In this document: piece by piece, positions 53,155-61,984 of the stretch
Layout: each line of letters opens with the position of its first letter
Numbering within the stretch: position 1 is the first letter of the stretch
Assembly (NCBI RefSeq): GCF_000013885.1
Contig: NC_007964.1
Span: 792,001-856,000, forward strand
Length of the DNA: 64,000 bases
Source of the DNA: Nitrobacter hamburgensis X14
GTDB taxonomy: Bacteria > Pseudomonadota > Alphaproteobacteria > Rhizobiales > Xanthobacteraceae
Direction of reading: 5' to 3'
Translations under genes and position numbers: made by a program
Notes under the pieces: generated by a model
Databases searched by the model: none
Seen by the model: only the letters and a program-made list of their open reading frames with translations
Told to the model about the DNA's origin: nothing

Positions 53155-53949
53155 CTAAACATGCTGGCCGCCGTTGATGTGGATCTCCGCGCCGTTGACG
53201 TATGAGCTCGTCTCCGTGCACAGCACATAGATGATCTTCGCCACTTCGTCCGGCGTGCCGAGGCGACGCAGCGGGATCTGCCGCTGGACGATCTTCTCGG
53301 TGCCCGGCGACAGGATCGTGGTGTCGATCTCGCCCGGCGCGATTGCATTGACGCGCACGCCGATGCGGCCGAAGTCCGCCGCCATCTCGCGGGTCAGCGA
53401 GGCCAGCGCCGCTTTCGAGGTTGAATAGGCCGCGCCCGCGAACGGATGCACGCGCGAGCCGGCGATCGAGGTGACGTTCACAACGGAGCCTTTCGCGGCC
53501 TTCAGTTCCCCGATCAGTCCGCGCGCCAGCATGATCGGCGCCATGAAGTTGACGCGGAACACTTTCTCCCAGGTCTCCATGTCGGTGTTCAGCGAGCCGA
53601 GCCGCGCGCCGCCCTCGCCCTTCGGCGAGATCGCGGCATTGTTGACCAGCGCGTGCAGCCTGCCGCCCTCGAGTCGCGATCGGATCTCCCGGATCGCCTG
53701 CATCGTATTGTCGGGGTCGGACAGGTCGACCTGGATATGATCCTCGGGTCCGGCATCCCACGGGCACTGCTCGGGAAACGGATGCCGAGAACAGGTGATG
53801 ACGCGCCATCCCGCGCTGGAAAACCGGATCACGGTCGCGTGGCCGATGCCGCGACTCGCGCCGGTCAAGAGGAGCGTGCGGCGGGGCGCGTTGGGGTCGG
53901 CCACCGCCGCCGCCGGATCGGGTCGCGGCTTCGCCTTGTCGGGAGTCAT
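53155..53949 (-). CDS. Short-chain dehydrogenase/reductase (SDR)
   Basis: 264 residues from the ATG at 53949, which overlaps the pdxH stop (ATGA). The Rossmann motif is LLTGASRGIGHATVIRFSSA (about 27-46). NNAAIS follows near 105; the catalytic Ser is in VNVTSIAGSRV and the YxxxK pair is in AAYSTSKAAL. The end ETSSYVNGAEIHINGGQHV is classic SDR. The N-terminal 20 residues are an Ala/Pro-rich extension. Substrate unknown. Translational coupling to pdxH is conserved-looking, but no functional link is obvious. Confidence 0.93.
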   Translation of the reverse strand: MTPDKAKPRPDPAAAVADPNAPRRTLLLTGASRGIGHATVIRFSSAGWRVITCSRHPFPEQCPWDAGPEDHIQVDLSDPDNTMQAIREIRSRLEGGRLHALVNNAAISPKGEGGARLGSLNTDMETWEKVFRVNFMAPIMLARGLIGELKAAKGSVVNVTSIAGSRVHPFAGAAYSTSKAALASLTREMAADFGRIGVRVNAIAPGEIDTTILSPGTEKIVQRQIPLRRLGTPDEVAKIIYVLCTETSSYVNGAEIHINGGQHV

Positions 53950-54587
53950 GGGTACAGCCTTGTCTTGGTCCACGGCGCATCAGGCGCCGTGCGGCGGAAT
54001 TCGATGCGGTCGTGCAGGCGGAACGGACGATCGTGCCAGAATTCGAATTGCGCGGGCGTGATCCGCCATCCGCGCCAGCCCGGCGGCCGTGGCACGCTGC
54101 CGATGATATATTTTGCGGCTTGCTTGGCGATGGCCTGCTCGAACGCGAAACGGCTTTCCAGCGGCTGCGACTGCTTGCTGGCCCAGGCGCCGATCTGCGC
54201 CTGCTTCGGCCGGGTGGCGAAATAGGCGTCGGCCTCGGCATCGGTTACCGGCGTCACCGGCCCGCGCAAGCGGACCTGCCGGCGCAGCGACTTCCAGTGA
54301 AACAGCAGCGCCGCTTTGGGGTTTGCGGCGAGTTCGCGGCCCTTGGCGCTGGCAATGTGGCTGTAGAACACGAAGCCCTGGGTATCATAGCCCTTCATCA
54401 GCACCATGCGCACGTCGGGCAGGCCGTCGGCATCGGCGGTGGCGAGCGCCATGGCGTCGGGATCGTTGGGTTCAGACGCGACGGCTTCCGCGAACCACGC
54501 CGCGAACAGGGCGAAGGGCTCCGACGCTTCCGTGAAATCACCGGACGTTAACTGGCTTGTGTGCTTGATGTCCGAGGTGTCGTTCAT
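53946..54587 (-). CDS. pdxH: Pyridoxamine 5'-phosphate oxidase
   Basis: 213 residues from the ATG at 54587; the frame upstream is antisense to the neighbouring lipoprotein gene. FMN-contact regions are visible: VRMVLMKGYDTQGFVFYSHI, then SAKGRELAANPKAALLFHWK and SLRRQVRLRGPV. The substrate end includes RPPGWRGWRITPAQFEFWHD, RPFRLHDRIEF and the C-terminal TRLYP. It oxidises pyridoxine or pyridoxamine phosphate to pyridoxal 5'-phosphate, the last step of vitamin B6 salvage. It is followed by the coupled SDR gene and is divergent from the small lipoprotein gene. Confidence 0.95.
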   Translation of the reverse strand: MNDTSDIKHTSQLTSGDFTEASEPFALFAAWFAEAVASEPNDPDAMALATADADGLPDVRMVLMKGYDTQGFVFYSHIASAKGRELAANPKAALLFHWKSLRRQVRLRGPVTPVTDAEADAYFATRPKQAQIGAWASKQSQPLESRFAFEQAIAKQAAKYIIGSVPRPPGWRGWRITPAQFEFWHDRPFRLHDRIEFRRTAPDAPWTKTRLYP

Positions 54588-55110
54588 GCGGGGAGTCCAC
54601 AGGTTGCGCCGGTCTGCCGTCGAAAGTCCGTTGCGGTCCTTATACAGCGCAAACCTGTATAGGGCATGCTCGCGTGGTATCCTATCCGCGATCAGGCCTG
54701 CTGCCGCCGTTGTGACGGCGATTCTGGTCGGGGCGTCGGTAGGAGGTTGCAGTCTGGCGCGCACTGACGGGGCTTTCGCGCAGATGGGCCCCAATGATAC
54801 CACCGGATCGATCGGGGCGCCCGCGCGCACCGGTCCGACGGACACCGATCTCGCCTTCGCCCGCACCGCGGCGTCCGACGTACTGACCAAAGGGGACAAG
54901 GATGCGAGCCAGCCGTGGGAAAACCCCTCGACCGGCGCGCGGGGCTCGGTGACGCCACTGGCAGAGGCCTACACGGCCGAGGGCCGTACCTGCCGGGATT
55001 TTTTGGCGAGTTACGTTAACGGAAAGTCCGAAAGCTGGCTGCAGGGCGCGGCGTGCCGGTCCGGCGGCCGCTGGGAGATCCAGTCGCTCAAACCCTGGCG
55101 GCGAAGTTAG
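54586..55110 (+). CDS. Small outer-membrane-type lipoprotein (17-kDa surface antigen-like)
   Basis: Up to 174 residues if started at the ATG at 54586; the true start may be later, for example TTG 54634, because the lipobox is at VGGC (about residue 55), which leaves an unusually long leader. After Cys come SLARTDGAFAQ, TTGSIGAP and TDTDLAFARTAASDVL. The C-terminal domain has SQPWENPSTGARGSVTPLAE, then GRTCRDFLASYVNGKSESWL and GAACRSGGRWEIQSL, the pattern of RT0821/17-kDa antigen-type domains. Probably anchored in the outer membrane. Divergent from pdxH, whose start it overlaps. Confidence 0.75.
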   Translation: MRGVHRLRRSAVESPLRSLYSANLYRACSRGILSAIRPAAAVVTAILVGASVGGCSLARTDGAFAQMGPNDTTGSIGAPARTGPTDTDLAFARTAASDVLTKGDKDASQPWENPSTGARGSVTPLAEAYTAEGRTCRDFLASYVNGKSESWLQGAACRSGGRWEIQSLKPWRRS

Positions 55111-55182
55111 AGTGTTTTCTTGACGCGAACCGGTATCCATCCTCGGGTCAAGCCCGAGGACATGCTTCGCAAGACGCTATAG
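55111..55182. repeat. Dispersed palindromic element upstream of the J-domain gene
   Basis: TGTTTTCTTGACGCGAACCG, hairpin CCTCGGGTCAAGCCCGAGG, then CATGCTTCGCAAGACGCTAT. The same element lies inverted at 56264-56330, on the other side of the J-domain gene. Confidence 0.85.
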
Positions 55183-55308
55183 ATTGCAGGATAGATTGCA
55201 GGGGCGAATGGCTCGCCAACCCGTTGCAAAAATGCCACGGATACCCCAGATGTTAGGCGCGTGGGTCCGGGGGCCCATGGTCCAGATTTCCTGAAGGAGA
55301 CGACACGG

Positions 55309-56268
55309 ATGCGGGACCCCTATGAGGTCTTGGGGGTGCAGCGGAGCGCCAACGCCGCGACGATCAAAAGTGCTTTTCGCAAGCTCGCGAAGAAGCACCA
55401 TCCCGATGCCAACAAGAACGACCCGAAGGCCGCCGAACGCTTCGCGGAGCTGAATTCCGCCAACGAGATTCTCGGCGACGAAGCCAGGCGCAAACAGTTC
55501 GACCGCGGCGAGATCGGCGCCGACGGCAAGCCGCGCTTTCAGGGTTTCCCGGGCGGCGGCGGCCCGCGCGGCGCGCGGCCCGGCGGCGGCTTCGAGCAGT
55601 ACGGCTTCCGCGGCGGCGGCGGTCCGGGTTTCGATGGCGGCGGCGGGTTCGAGGACGTTCTCAACAGCATGTTCGGCGGTGCCGCGCGGGGTGGACGCCG
55701 GCCCGGCGCGCAGTCGTTCGACTTCGACTCCAGTACGTTCGGCGCACCTGATCTCGATCTCAACGTCGCCATGACGGTGTCGCTGGAGGATTCGGTCAAG
55801 GGCGGCGAGAAACGTGTCCGCCTGTCCAGCGGCAAGGAACTCAATGTCAGGATTCCGGCCGGCGTCACCTCGGGTCAGCAGATTCGGCTGAGAGGGCAGG
55901 GCGACACCGCGCCCGGCCATCGTCCCGGCGATCTCCTGATCACGGTGACGGTGGCGCCGCATCCGTTCTTCAAGGTCGACGGCAGCGACCTGCGCGCCGA
56001 CCTGCCGATCACGCTCTATGAGGCGGTGCTCGGCAGCAAGGTGCGGGTGCCGACGCTCGGCGGCGCGGTCGAACTCTCGATCCCGAAAAACACCTCGAGC
56101 GGCCGCACCTTCCGCCTCAAGGGCAAGGGCATACCGAAGGGCGGCGCATCCGGCGATCTGTTCGTCACCACGCGCATCATCCTGCCCGACGGCAACGACG
56201 CCGACCTCGAGGCCTTGATGCAGAAGTGGCGCGACGCGCACCCCTACAATCCCCGCGGCGATCTATAG
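55309..56268 (+). CDS. J-domain protein of the CbpA/DnaJ type (no zinc-finger)
   Basis: 319 residues from the ATG at 55309 with AAGGAG upstream. The J domain (about 1-65) starts RDPYEVLGVQRSANAATIKS and carries the HPD motif in KKHHPDANKND. A Gly/Phe-rich linker follows (about 75-145), then the two C-terminal substrate-binding beta domains (VAMTVSLEDSVKGGEKRVRL, IPAGVTSGQQIRLRGQGDTA, VRVPTLGGAVELSIPKNTSS). The cysteine-rich zinc domain of DnaJ is absent, so it belongs with CbpA-type co-chaperones that stimulate a DnaK. It is flanked by inverted copies of the same palindromic element. Confidence 0.92.
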   Translation: MRDPYEVLGVQRSANAATIKSAFRKLAKKHHPDANKNDPKAAERFAELNSANEILGDEARRKQFDRGEIGADGKPRFQGFPGGGGPRGARPGGGFEQYGFRGGGGPGFDGGGGFEDVLNSMFGGAARGGRRPGAQSFDFDSSTFGAPDLDLNVAMTVSLEDSVKGGEKRVRLSSGKELNVRIPAGVTSGQQIRLRGQGDTAPGHRPGDLLITVTVAPHPFFKVDGSDLRADLPITLYEAVLGSKVRVPTLGGAVELSIPKNTSSGRTFRLKGKGIPKGGASGDLFVTTRIILPDGNDADLEALMQKWRDAHPYNPRGDL

Positions 56269-56446
56269 CGTTTTGCGAAGCATGTCCTCGGGCTTGACCC
56301 GAGGATGATACCGGTTCGCGTGAAGAAAACGCGTCAAATAAAAATGAAAGAGCCCGCTTCTGATTCCATCAGAAGCGGAAAGGCTCTGGGTTAGCGCGTA
56401 TTCCGATCGCAAAACCGGTATCCGCTTTAGCGGACTACGCGCTATC
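56264..56446. repeat. Cluster of dispersed palindromic elements downstream of the J-domain gene
   Basis: TATAGCGTTTTGCGAAGCAT, hairpin CCTCGGGCTTGACCCGAGG, GATACCGGTTCGCGTGAAGA, hairpin GCTTCTGATTCCATCAGAAGC, then GCGTATTCCGATCGCAAAAC and GGTATCCGC. The first part is the inverse of 55111-55182 and the second resembles 40225-40331. The cluster fills the convergent gap and reaches the hydrolase stop. Confidence 0.85.
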
Positions 56447-57260
56447 CGCAGTCGGCCGCAAAAGCATCGAGCAACGCGTTGAAGCTTTCCGCCTGCTCCC
56501 ATTGCAGGATGTGGCCGGCGCCGGGAACGGTCTGGACGGCGCCGCGCCACAGAGTCGGCATCGCCAGCGTCTTGACGTAATCGCCGTTGATGAGTTGTTC
56601 CTCTGCGCCATGCAGCACCGCGAGCGGCCGGGTCAGGCTGGCGATAACCGCGACCTCGTCGCGGAAACCGCCCGGCGTGATGCTTGCGCCGAGATTCTTG
56701 CGAGCGTGGCCGTCCGTTCGCAGCACGTCGTCGATCATGAAAGCCGGCAGATCGGCGACGCCGGGCCTGAAGGCCGCTGCGACATAGCCCCGCGCCTGCT
56801 TATCGGTGAGATCGCGCGCGAAGGTGCAGGCCATCGCCGGATGCATCAGGAATGCCTGCTTGACCGCGGGCGGAAACCCAAACGGCGGCGTGCCGAAGAT
56901 CGCAAAACCCTTGGCCTGCGGCAGCTCGGGCGCGGCCTCCAGCACGATATGTCCGCCGAGGCTCCAGCCGACGAAGACCGCGTCCGCAGCGTCAAGATGC
57001 GCGACGACATCGTGCAGCACGCGCGCATAGCCCGGCAGGGTGTAGGTCGCGGCGGGATCGGCCGCATCGTCGGACTCGCCGTGGCCCGGCAAGTCGAACG
57101 CGATCACGCGATGGGTCCGGCCGAGATTTCCATCCAGTTGCCGCGCAAAAGCCTTTGACGACGCCGAGTTGCCGTGAACCAGAACGATGGCGCTGCCGGT
57201 GCCGGCGGATTGCCGGTACGCGATCCGGCCCGCGTCCGTTGTGATGCTTCCGGTCGCCAT
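56442..57260 (-). CDS. Alpha/beta-fold hydrolase
   Basis: 272 residues from the ATG at 57260; the frame is open further upstream but there it is antisense to the phosphatase gene. The oxyanion strand is SAIVLVHGNSASSKAFARQL (about 22-41), then VIAFDLPGHGESDD. The nucleophile Ser is in VFVGWSLGGHIVLEA, the acid in the PLAVLHGAEEQLINGDYV stretch and the His in VPGAGHILQWEQ. The triad is complete. It is a soluble esterase- or haloalkane-dehalogenase-like enzyme with unknown substrate; no neighbour points to a pathway. Confidence 0.9.
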   Translation of the reverse strand: MATGSITTDAGRIAYRQSAGTGSAIVLVHGNSASSKAFARQLDGNLGRTHRVIAFDLPGHGESDDAADPAATYTLPGYARVLHDVVAHLDAADAVFVGWSLGGHIVLEAAPELPQAKGFAIFGTPPFGFPPAVKQAFLMHPAMACTFARDLTDKQARGYVAAAFRPGVADLPAFMIDDVLRTDGHARKNLGASITPGGFRDEVAVIASLTRPLAVLHGAEEQLINGDYVKTLAMPTLWRGAVQTVPGAGHILQWEQAESFNALLDAFAADCG

Positions 57261-57497
57261 TCGATCAAACCTCCGGTTGTAGTGATGCCGCGGCGGGAAG
57301 ATGACCTGAAAACGCCGGCTGCGGAAGAGGGCCGCCGCCTCGCGTGTCCCGGATGCGATGCCGCGGGTGAGTGACGCATCCCTGCCCGTATTTCGCTGAA
57401 CAGGAAATAGTGTATAGCTCGGCGCATCAATTCTCGCCGTCATGCCCCACCTCGTGCGGGCATTCACTTTTTCATAGGCATTCCGGCTATTCTTGAC

Positions 57498-58091
57498 ATG
57501 CCCACCATCTACTACATCCGCCACGGCAAGACCGAATGGAACGCCGATGGTCGCTTCCAGGGCTTGCAGGATATTCCGCTCAACGATCTCGGCCGCGCCG
57601 AGGCGGTGAAGGCGGGCGATATTCTGCACGAGCTGTTCGCGCGCGACGGCCGCGACCCCTCCGGGTTGGCCTTTGTCACGAGCCCGCTGGTGCGCGCGCG
57701 CGGCACCATGGAATTGATGCGCGGCGTGCTGAGCCTGCCGCCGCATGACTATGCGGTCGACGACCGGCTGCGCGAGGTCGGTTACGGACACTGGGAAGGC
57801 ATGACCCTGGCGCAGATGCAGGCCGCCCATCCCGATGTGTTCGCGGCCCGCGAGGTCGACAAATGGAGCGTGGCGCCGCCGGGCGGCGAAAGCTATGCCT
57901 CGGCCACTTCGCGGTTGCGCGATTGGTATCACTCGCTGAAATCGGGCACCGTCGCCGTGGCGCATAGCGGCACGGCGCGGGCGTTGATGGTTGTGCTCGG
58001 CCTTCAGGCGCCGGAGGATGCCGCCAGTCTGCGGATCGAGCAGGGCGCGGTGTACGTGTTCGGCGAGGACGGTCTGGCGAAGTATACCTGA
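57498..58091 (+). CDS. Histidine phosphatase family protein (phosphoglycerate mutase-like)
   Basis: 197 residues. The phosphate-accepting His is in YYIRHGKTEWNADGRFQG (about 5-22), the second Arg in FVTSPLVRARGTMELM, and the second His in TVAVAHSGTARALMVVL. VGYGHWEGMTLAQMQAAHPD is the branch motif with the acid residue. This fits broad-specificity phosphatases of the GpmB/CobC type rather than the glycolytic mutase. Substrate unknown. Next gene on the strand is aroC after a 140-base gap. Confidence 0.92.
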   Translation: MPTIYYIRHGKTEWNADGRFQGLQDIPLNDLGRAEAVKAGDILHELFARDGRDPSGLAFVTSPLVRARGTMELMRGVLSLPPHDYAVDDRLREVGYGHWEGMTLAQMQAAHPDVFAAREVDKWSVAPPGGESYASATSRLRDWYHSLKSGTVAVAHSGTARALMVVLGLQAPEDAASLRIEQGAVYVFGEDGLAKYT

Positions 58092-58170
58092 GAAGTATAG
58101 CTGATATGTGTTCCGCATGACGACCGCCGTCATGCCCGGATCAAGCCTGGACGAGCCCGGCGGTGACGAA

Positions 58171-58189
58171 TGTTGCGATTTCCGCAACA
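58171..58189 (+). other. Hairpin in the aroC leader
   Basis: TGTTGCG-ATTTC-CGCAACA, a perfect 7-bp stem 43 bases before the aroC start. It could affect expression; there is no T-run. Confidence 0.3.
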
Positions 58190-58231
58190 TGCCGCTACGA
58201 GAAGTAGTGATTTCGCTGCTGCGGATTGTTT

Positions 58232-59332
58232 ATGTCCCACAACACCTTCGGCCATCTGTTTCGGGTTACGACCTTTGGCGAGAGCCACGGGGTTGCGATC
58301 GGCTGCGTGGTCGACGGCTGCCCGCCGCAGCTCGCCCTGACGGTTGAAGAGATCCAGCGCGATCTCGATCGCCGTCGTCCCGGCCAGTCGCGCTTCACCA
58401 CGCAGCGGCAGGAGGCCGATCAGGTTAAAATCCTGTCCGGCGTGATGGAGACCGCGAGCGGGCAGGTCACCACCGGCGCGCCGATCGCGCTGCTGATCGA
58501 GAACACCGACCAGCGTTCGAAGGACTATTCCGAGATCAAGGACAAGTTTCGTCCCGGCCACGCCGACTTCACCTATGAAGCCAAATACGGGCTGCGCGAC
58601 TATCGCGGCGGCGGACGCTCGTCTGCGCGCGAGACCGCGACGCGCGTTGCTGCTGGCGCCATCGCGCGAAAGATCGTGCCGGGCGTGACCGTGCGCGGCG
58701 CGCTGGTGCAGATGGGGCCGCACAGAATCGATCGCGAGAAATGGGACTGGAACGAGATCGCGAGGAATCCGTTCTTCTGTCCCGACAAGGACAAGGCCGC
58801 GTTCTTCGAGAGCTATCTCGACGGTATCCGCAAAAGTGGTTCGTCGATCGGCGCCGTGATCGAGGTGGTGGCCGAAGGGGTGCCCGCAGGACTTGGCGCG
58901 CCAATCTATGCCAAGCTCGACGGCGACCTCGCCGCGGCGCTGATGAGCATCAACGCGGTCAAGGGCGTCGAGATCGGCGCGGGCTTCGGCGCTGCGGAAT
59001 TGTCCGGTGAGGACAATGCCGACGAGATGCGCAGTTCTTCGTCCAATATGGGCAACAACGGCCCCGTGTTTCTGTCCAACCACGCCGGCGGCATTCTCGG
59101 CGGCATCTCGACCGGCCAGCCGGTGGTGGCGCGGTTCGCGGTCAAGCCGACCTCGTCGATCCTGTCGCCGCGCAAGACCGTCGATCGCAACGGCGCAGAC
59201 ACCGATATCTTCACCAAGGGTCGCCACGACCCTTGCGTCGGTATCCGCGCGGTTCCGGTGGGCGAGGCCATGGTCGCCTGCGTGCTGGCCGATCATTTTC
59301 TGCGTCATCGCGGGCAGGTCGGCCCGCGCTGA
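58232..59332 (+). CDS. aroC: Chorismate synthase
   Basis: 366 residues from the ATG at 58232 (an in-frame TTG lies 6 bases upstream). The sequence carries the family signatures: GHLFRVTTFGESHGVAIGCV at the start, DFTYEAKYGLRDYRGGGRSS with ARETATRVAAGAIA, and GGISTGQPVVARFAVKPTSS. The invariant histidines of GESHG and of the RSSSSNMGNNG region context are kept. With reduced FMN it turns 5-enolpyruvylshikimate 3-phosphate into chorismate, the branch point to aromatic amino acids, folate and quinones. Monocistronic here. Confidence 0.96.
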   Translation: MSHNTFGHLFRVTTFGESHGVAIGCVVDGCPPQLALTVEEIQRDLDRRRPGQSRFTTQRQEADQVKILSGVMETASGQVTTGAPIALLIENTDQRSKDYSEIKDKFRPGHADFTYEAKYGLRDYRGGGRSSARETATRVAAGAIARKIVPGVTVRGALVQMGPHRIDREKWDWNEIARNPFFCPDKDKAAFFESYLDGIRKSGSSIGAVIEVVAEGVPAGLGAPIYAKLDGDLAAALMSINAVKGVEIGAGFGAAELSGEDNADEMRSSSSNMGNNGPVFLSNHAGGILGGISTGQPVVARFAVKPTSSILSPRKTVDRNGADTDIFTKGRHDPCVGIRAVPVGEAMVACVLADHFLRHRGQVGPR

Positions 59333-59347
59333 GGTTTCGCAATTTTA

Positions 59348-59396
59348 GAGCGGGATGCGGGCGGAAAACCGCTACACACTTTTCCTCATCCCACTC
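59348..59396. repeat. 49-bp dispersed repeat with inverted ends, copy 2
   Basis: GAGCGGGATG and CATCCCACTC around CGGGCGGAAAACCGCTACAC. It differs from 43987-44035 only near the right end and lies between the convergent aroC and clpS, reaching the clpS stop. Confidence 0.8.
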
Positions 59397-59701
59397 TATT
59401 CTTCAGGCTCGGTGGTGAACAGCAGCGGGAAGCCCATTGCCCGCCCGGCATCGGTGGCGCGGGTCGCCTTGGTCTCCGCGACGTCCCTGGTGAAAACGGC
59501 GACAACGCAACAACCGAGCCGATGCGCGGTAATCATCACCTTGTGCGCCTGGTCCTCGGTCAGGCCGAATTCGGCCATCAGCACCGTCACGACGAATTCG
59601 CGCGGCGTGTAATCGTCGTTGTGGAGAATGACCTTGTGCAGACGCGGGCGCTCGGTCCTTGGTTCGACGTTGGTTCGAGGTTTGATGGCGGTATCGCTCA
59701 T
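59396..59701 (-). CDS. clpS: ATP-dependent Clp protease adaptor ClpS
   Basis: 101 residues from the ATG at 59701. The unstructured start (SDTAIKPRTNVEPRTERPRL) is followed by the ClpS fold: HKVILHNDDYTPREFVVTVL, where the ND-D residues bind N-degrons, then GLTEDQAHKVMITAHRLGCC and VVAVFTRDVAETKATRATDA. ClpS hands N-end-rule substrates to ClpAP. No clpA gene is adjacent here; many alphaproteobacteria have two ClpS proteins, so this may be the unlinked one. Confidence 0.95.
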   Translation of the reverse strand: MSDTAIKPRTNVEPRTERPRLHKVILHNDDYTPREFVVTVLMAEFGLTEDQAHKVMITAHRLGCCVVAVFTRDVAETKATRATDAGRAMGFPLLFTTEPEE

Positions 59702-59730
59702 TCCGGCTTTAACCTTTGACTGGAACGCTT

Positions 59731-59800
59731 CGAGCAAAGCATGTCCCCGGGCTTGACCCGAGGATAGACACCGGTTCGCGTGACGAAAACGCGTCAAGTC
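59731..59800. repeat. Dispersed palindromic element (GCATGTCCCCGGGCTTGACC type)
   Basis: GAGCAAAGCATGTCCCCGGG, GACCCGAGGATAG, CACCGGTTCGCGTGACGAAA and ACGCGTCAAGTC match the left half of the cluster at 56264 in order. It lies 30 bases upstream of clpS. Confidence 0.8.
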
Positions 59801-59936
59801 AAACATGGAGCCGCATTCATCCGGCGGATGCGGCCTTGACCGGAAGAATATAACGTCGGAAGGGGCCGCAAAGGGGGCGGCATTACCCACCCGCGACCGT
59901 GCGGGCGGCGAACGCCGCCGCCCGTGTTTTCCGCGA

Positions 59937-61622
59937 TCAGGCCGCGCGGACCGTGTGCAGGAAATTCTCGACCTCGGTTTTCAGGCGGGTGCTTTCTGTG
60001 GACAGCATTTGCGCCGACGACAGGACCTGGCTCGATGCCGAACCGGTTTCGCCGGCGCCGCGGCTGACCTCGGTGATGCTGGAGGCGACCTCGCCGCTGC
60101 GCTGGGCCGCGTGCTGGACGTTGCGGGCGATCTCCTGCGTCGCTGCGCCCTGTTCTTCGACCGCGGCGGCGATCGCCGATGAAATTTCGGAAATCAGCTT
60201 GATGGTGGTCCCGATCTCGCGGATCGCCGTCACCGAGTCCCGGGTCGCGGCCTGTATGTCCGTGATCTGAGCGCTGATCTCGTCGGTCGCTTTCGCGGTC
60301 TGCGCCGCCAGCGTCTTGACTTCCGAGGCGACCACCGCGAAGCCGCGGCCGGCATCCCCGGCCCGCGCCGCCTCGATGGTGGCGTTGAGCGCCAGCAGAT
60401 TGGTCTGCTCGGCGACCGCCGTGATCAGTTTGACGACGTCGCCGATCCGGCCCGCCGCCTGGGACAGCTCCGCAATGTTGCTGTCGGTCTGTTCGGCCTG
60501 TCTGACGGCGTCGCCGGCGACGCGGCTCGCCTCCTGGACCTGCCGGCCGATTTCATGAACGGAGGAGGTGATTTCCTCGGTGGCGCTGGCGACCGACTGC
60601 ACGTTGGAAGAAACCTCCTGCGAGGCGGCGGCCGCTTCGCCGGATGTCCGGCCGGTGGTCTCTGCCGTTGTCGTCAGGGTGTTGGCGGCCGCCTCGAGTT
60701 CGGTCGAGGACGACGACAGCGAGCCCACCAGTTCGCCGATCATCGATTCGAACTGGCGGGTGAGGGTATCGACGCGCTGGGCGCGCCGGATCTTTGCGTC
60801 GGCGTCCTGCGCCGCGGCCTCGTCGGCCGCCTTCTTGGCGATCAGCGCATTCTTGAAGATCTGAAGCGCATCCGCCATCGTGCCGACTTCGTTCTTTTCG
60901 CCCTGATGCGGGACGACCGCGGAAAGATCTCCGGCGCCCAGCTTCCGCATCGGCGCGACGATCGAGGCGATCGCGTGCGAGATGTCGCGCACCAGGTAGA
61001 TTCCGATGCCGATGCCGAAGATCAGCGCCAGCGACACGATGGCGACCACGATCGTGAAGGCCGAGTTGTAGCTCCGGCTGGCCGCATGGCCCGCGGCGTC
61101 GGCCTCCTTGTGGTTCAGCGCGATGCCCTCGCGCAAGGTGTCGTCGGCCGTTCGGCCGACCGGCTCGATCTTGCGGTCGTTCAGATCGAGGCTGGCCTGG
61201 AGGTCGCCCTTTCGCGACACGGCGAGCAGTTCGCGAACGCCCGCGACATAGGACGTCCACTGCGTGGAAAACGCGTCGTAGATTCGTCGTTCGTCGGGAG
61301 CCGTGATCATGGCCTCGTAGGCCTTGCGGGTCTCGTCTACGGCCTGTCCGGCGGTGTCCAGCGTTTTCTCGGCGGCATCTTTTCCGGCGGCGTCGGCAGC
61401 GAGCAGGTGGGAGCGGACCGCGGCTCCGTAGGCGATGGTGTTGGCGCGCAACTCGCCGAGTTCGCGGACGCTGGGAAGCCAGTTGGTCCGGAGGTCGACG
61501 GCGCGATCGTGGATGGTTTCCATTTCAAGCACGGACAACGTGCCCATTGCGGCCATGGCCAGCAGGAGAAACGAGATAGCGGAGATGATCTTGGCGCGAA
61601 TTGATAGGCGGGAAAGCATCAT
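59937..61622 (-). CDS. Methyl-accepting chemotaxis protein
   Basis: 561 residues. The first helix (about 10-30) and second membrane helix (about 187-207, FTIVVAIVSLALIFGIGIGI) enclose a four-helix-bundle periplasmic sensor. A HAMP domain follows (IVAPMRKLGAGDLSAVVPHQ), then the signalling domain with the highly conserved hairpin EQTNLLALNATIEAARAGDA and GRGFAVVASEVKTLAAQTAK. It transmits ligand state to CheA/CheW. The C-terminus (ENFLHTVRAA) lacks the CheR-binding pentapeptide seen in some receptors. No che genes are near. The ligand is unknown. Confidence 0.95.
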   Translation of the reverse strand: MMLSRLSIRAKIISAISFLLLAMAAMGTLSVLEMETIHDRAVDLRTNWLPSVRELGELRANTIAYGAAVRSHLLAADAAGKDAAEKTLDTAGQAVDETRKAYEAMITAPDERRIYDAFSTQWTSYVAGVRELLAVSRKGDLQASLDLNDRKIEPVGRTADDTLREGIALNHKEADAAGHAASRSYNSAFTIVVAIVSLALIFGIGIGIYLVRDISHAIASIVAPMRKLGAGDLSAVVPHQGEKNEVGTMADALQIFKNALIAKKAADEAAAQDADAKIRRAQRVDTLTRQFESMIGELVGSLSSSSTELEAAANTLTTTAETTGRTSGEAAAASQEVSSNVQSVASATEEITSSVHEIGRQVQEASRVAGDAVRQAEQTDSNIAELSQAAGRIGDVVKLITAVAEQTNLLALNATIEAARAGDAGRGFAVVASEVKTLAAQTAKATDEISAQITDIQAATRDSVTAIREIGTTIKLISEISSAIAAAVEEQGAATQEIARNVQHAAQRSGEVASSITEVSRGAGETGSASSQVLSSAQMLSTESTRLKTEVENFLHTVRAA

Positions 61623-61984
61623 TCTGATCCTTTGGATAGTCTGCCTTGTTGGCTGACGGAACGTCGAGGGCGCCCGGCCTGCGGCGGCTCGCGCTGAAAT
61701 TATGGGACGTTCCTGTCGAAGGCCGCTACCCGCTGCGGGGTACCGGGGTTCGTTTCCGGATCATGAACAAGTTGAATGAAATGTTCGTAAACAACGTATG
61801 CGCGCGGACTCCGCGTCGATCAGAAGCAGCCGCGCGTGTCCTGCAAGAAGAGCGGTAGCAGTGGCAAGTAGAACCACCTACGACGCCGCTCGTGCCATGG
61901 CGACGAAGTTGCCGATGATGGTCACCGGACGATAGCCAGCGGTGGATTTGTCCAGTCCGGTTATTTCAGTTCAAGGAGACCTCC
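61623..61984. other. Intergenic stretch with no recognisable gene
   Basis: 362 bases between the chemotaxis receptor and the SRPBCC relic. The right part will end the SRPBCC transcript and the left part hold the receptor promoter; no clear element was picked out. Confidence 0.4.
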
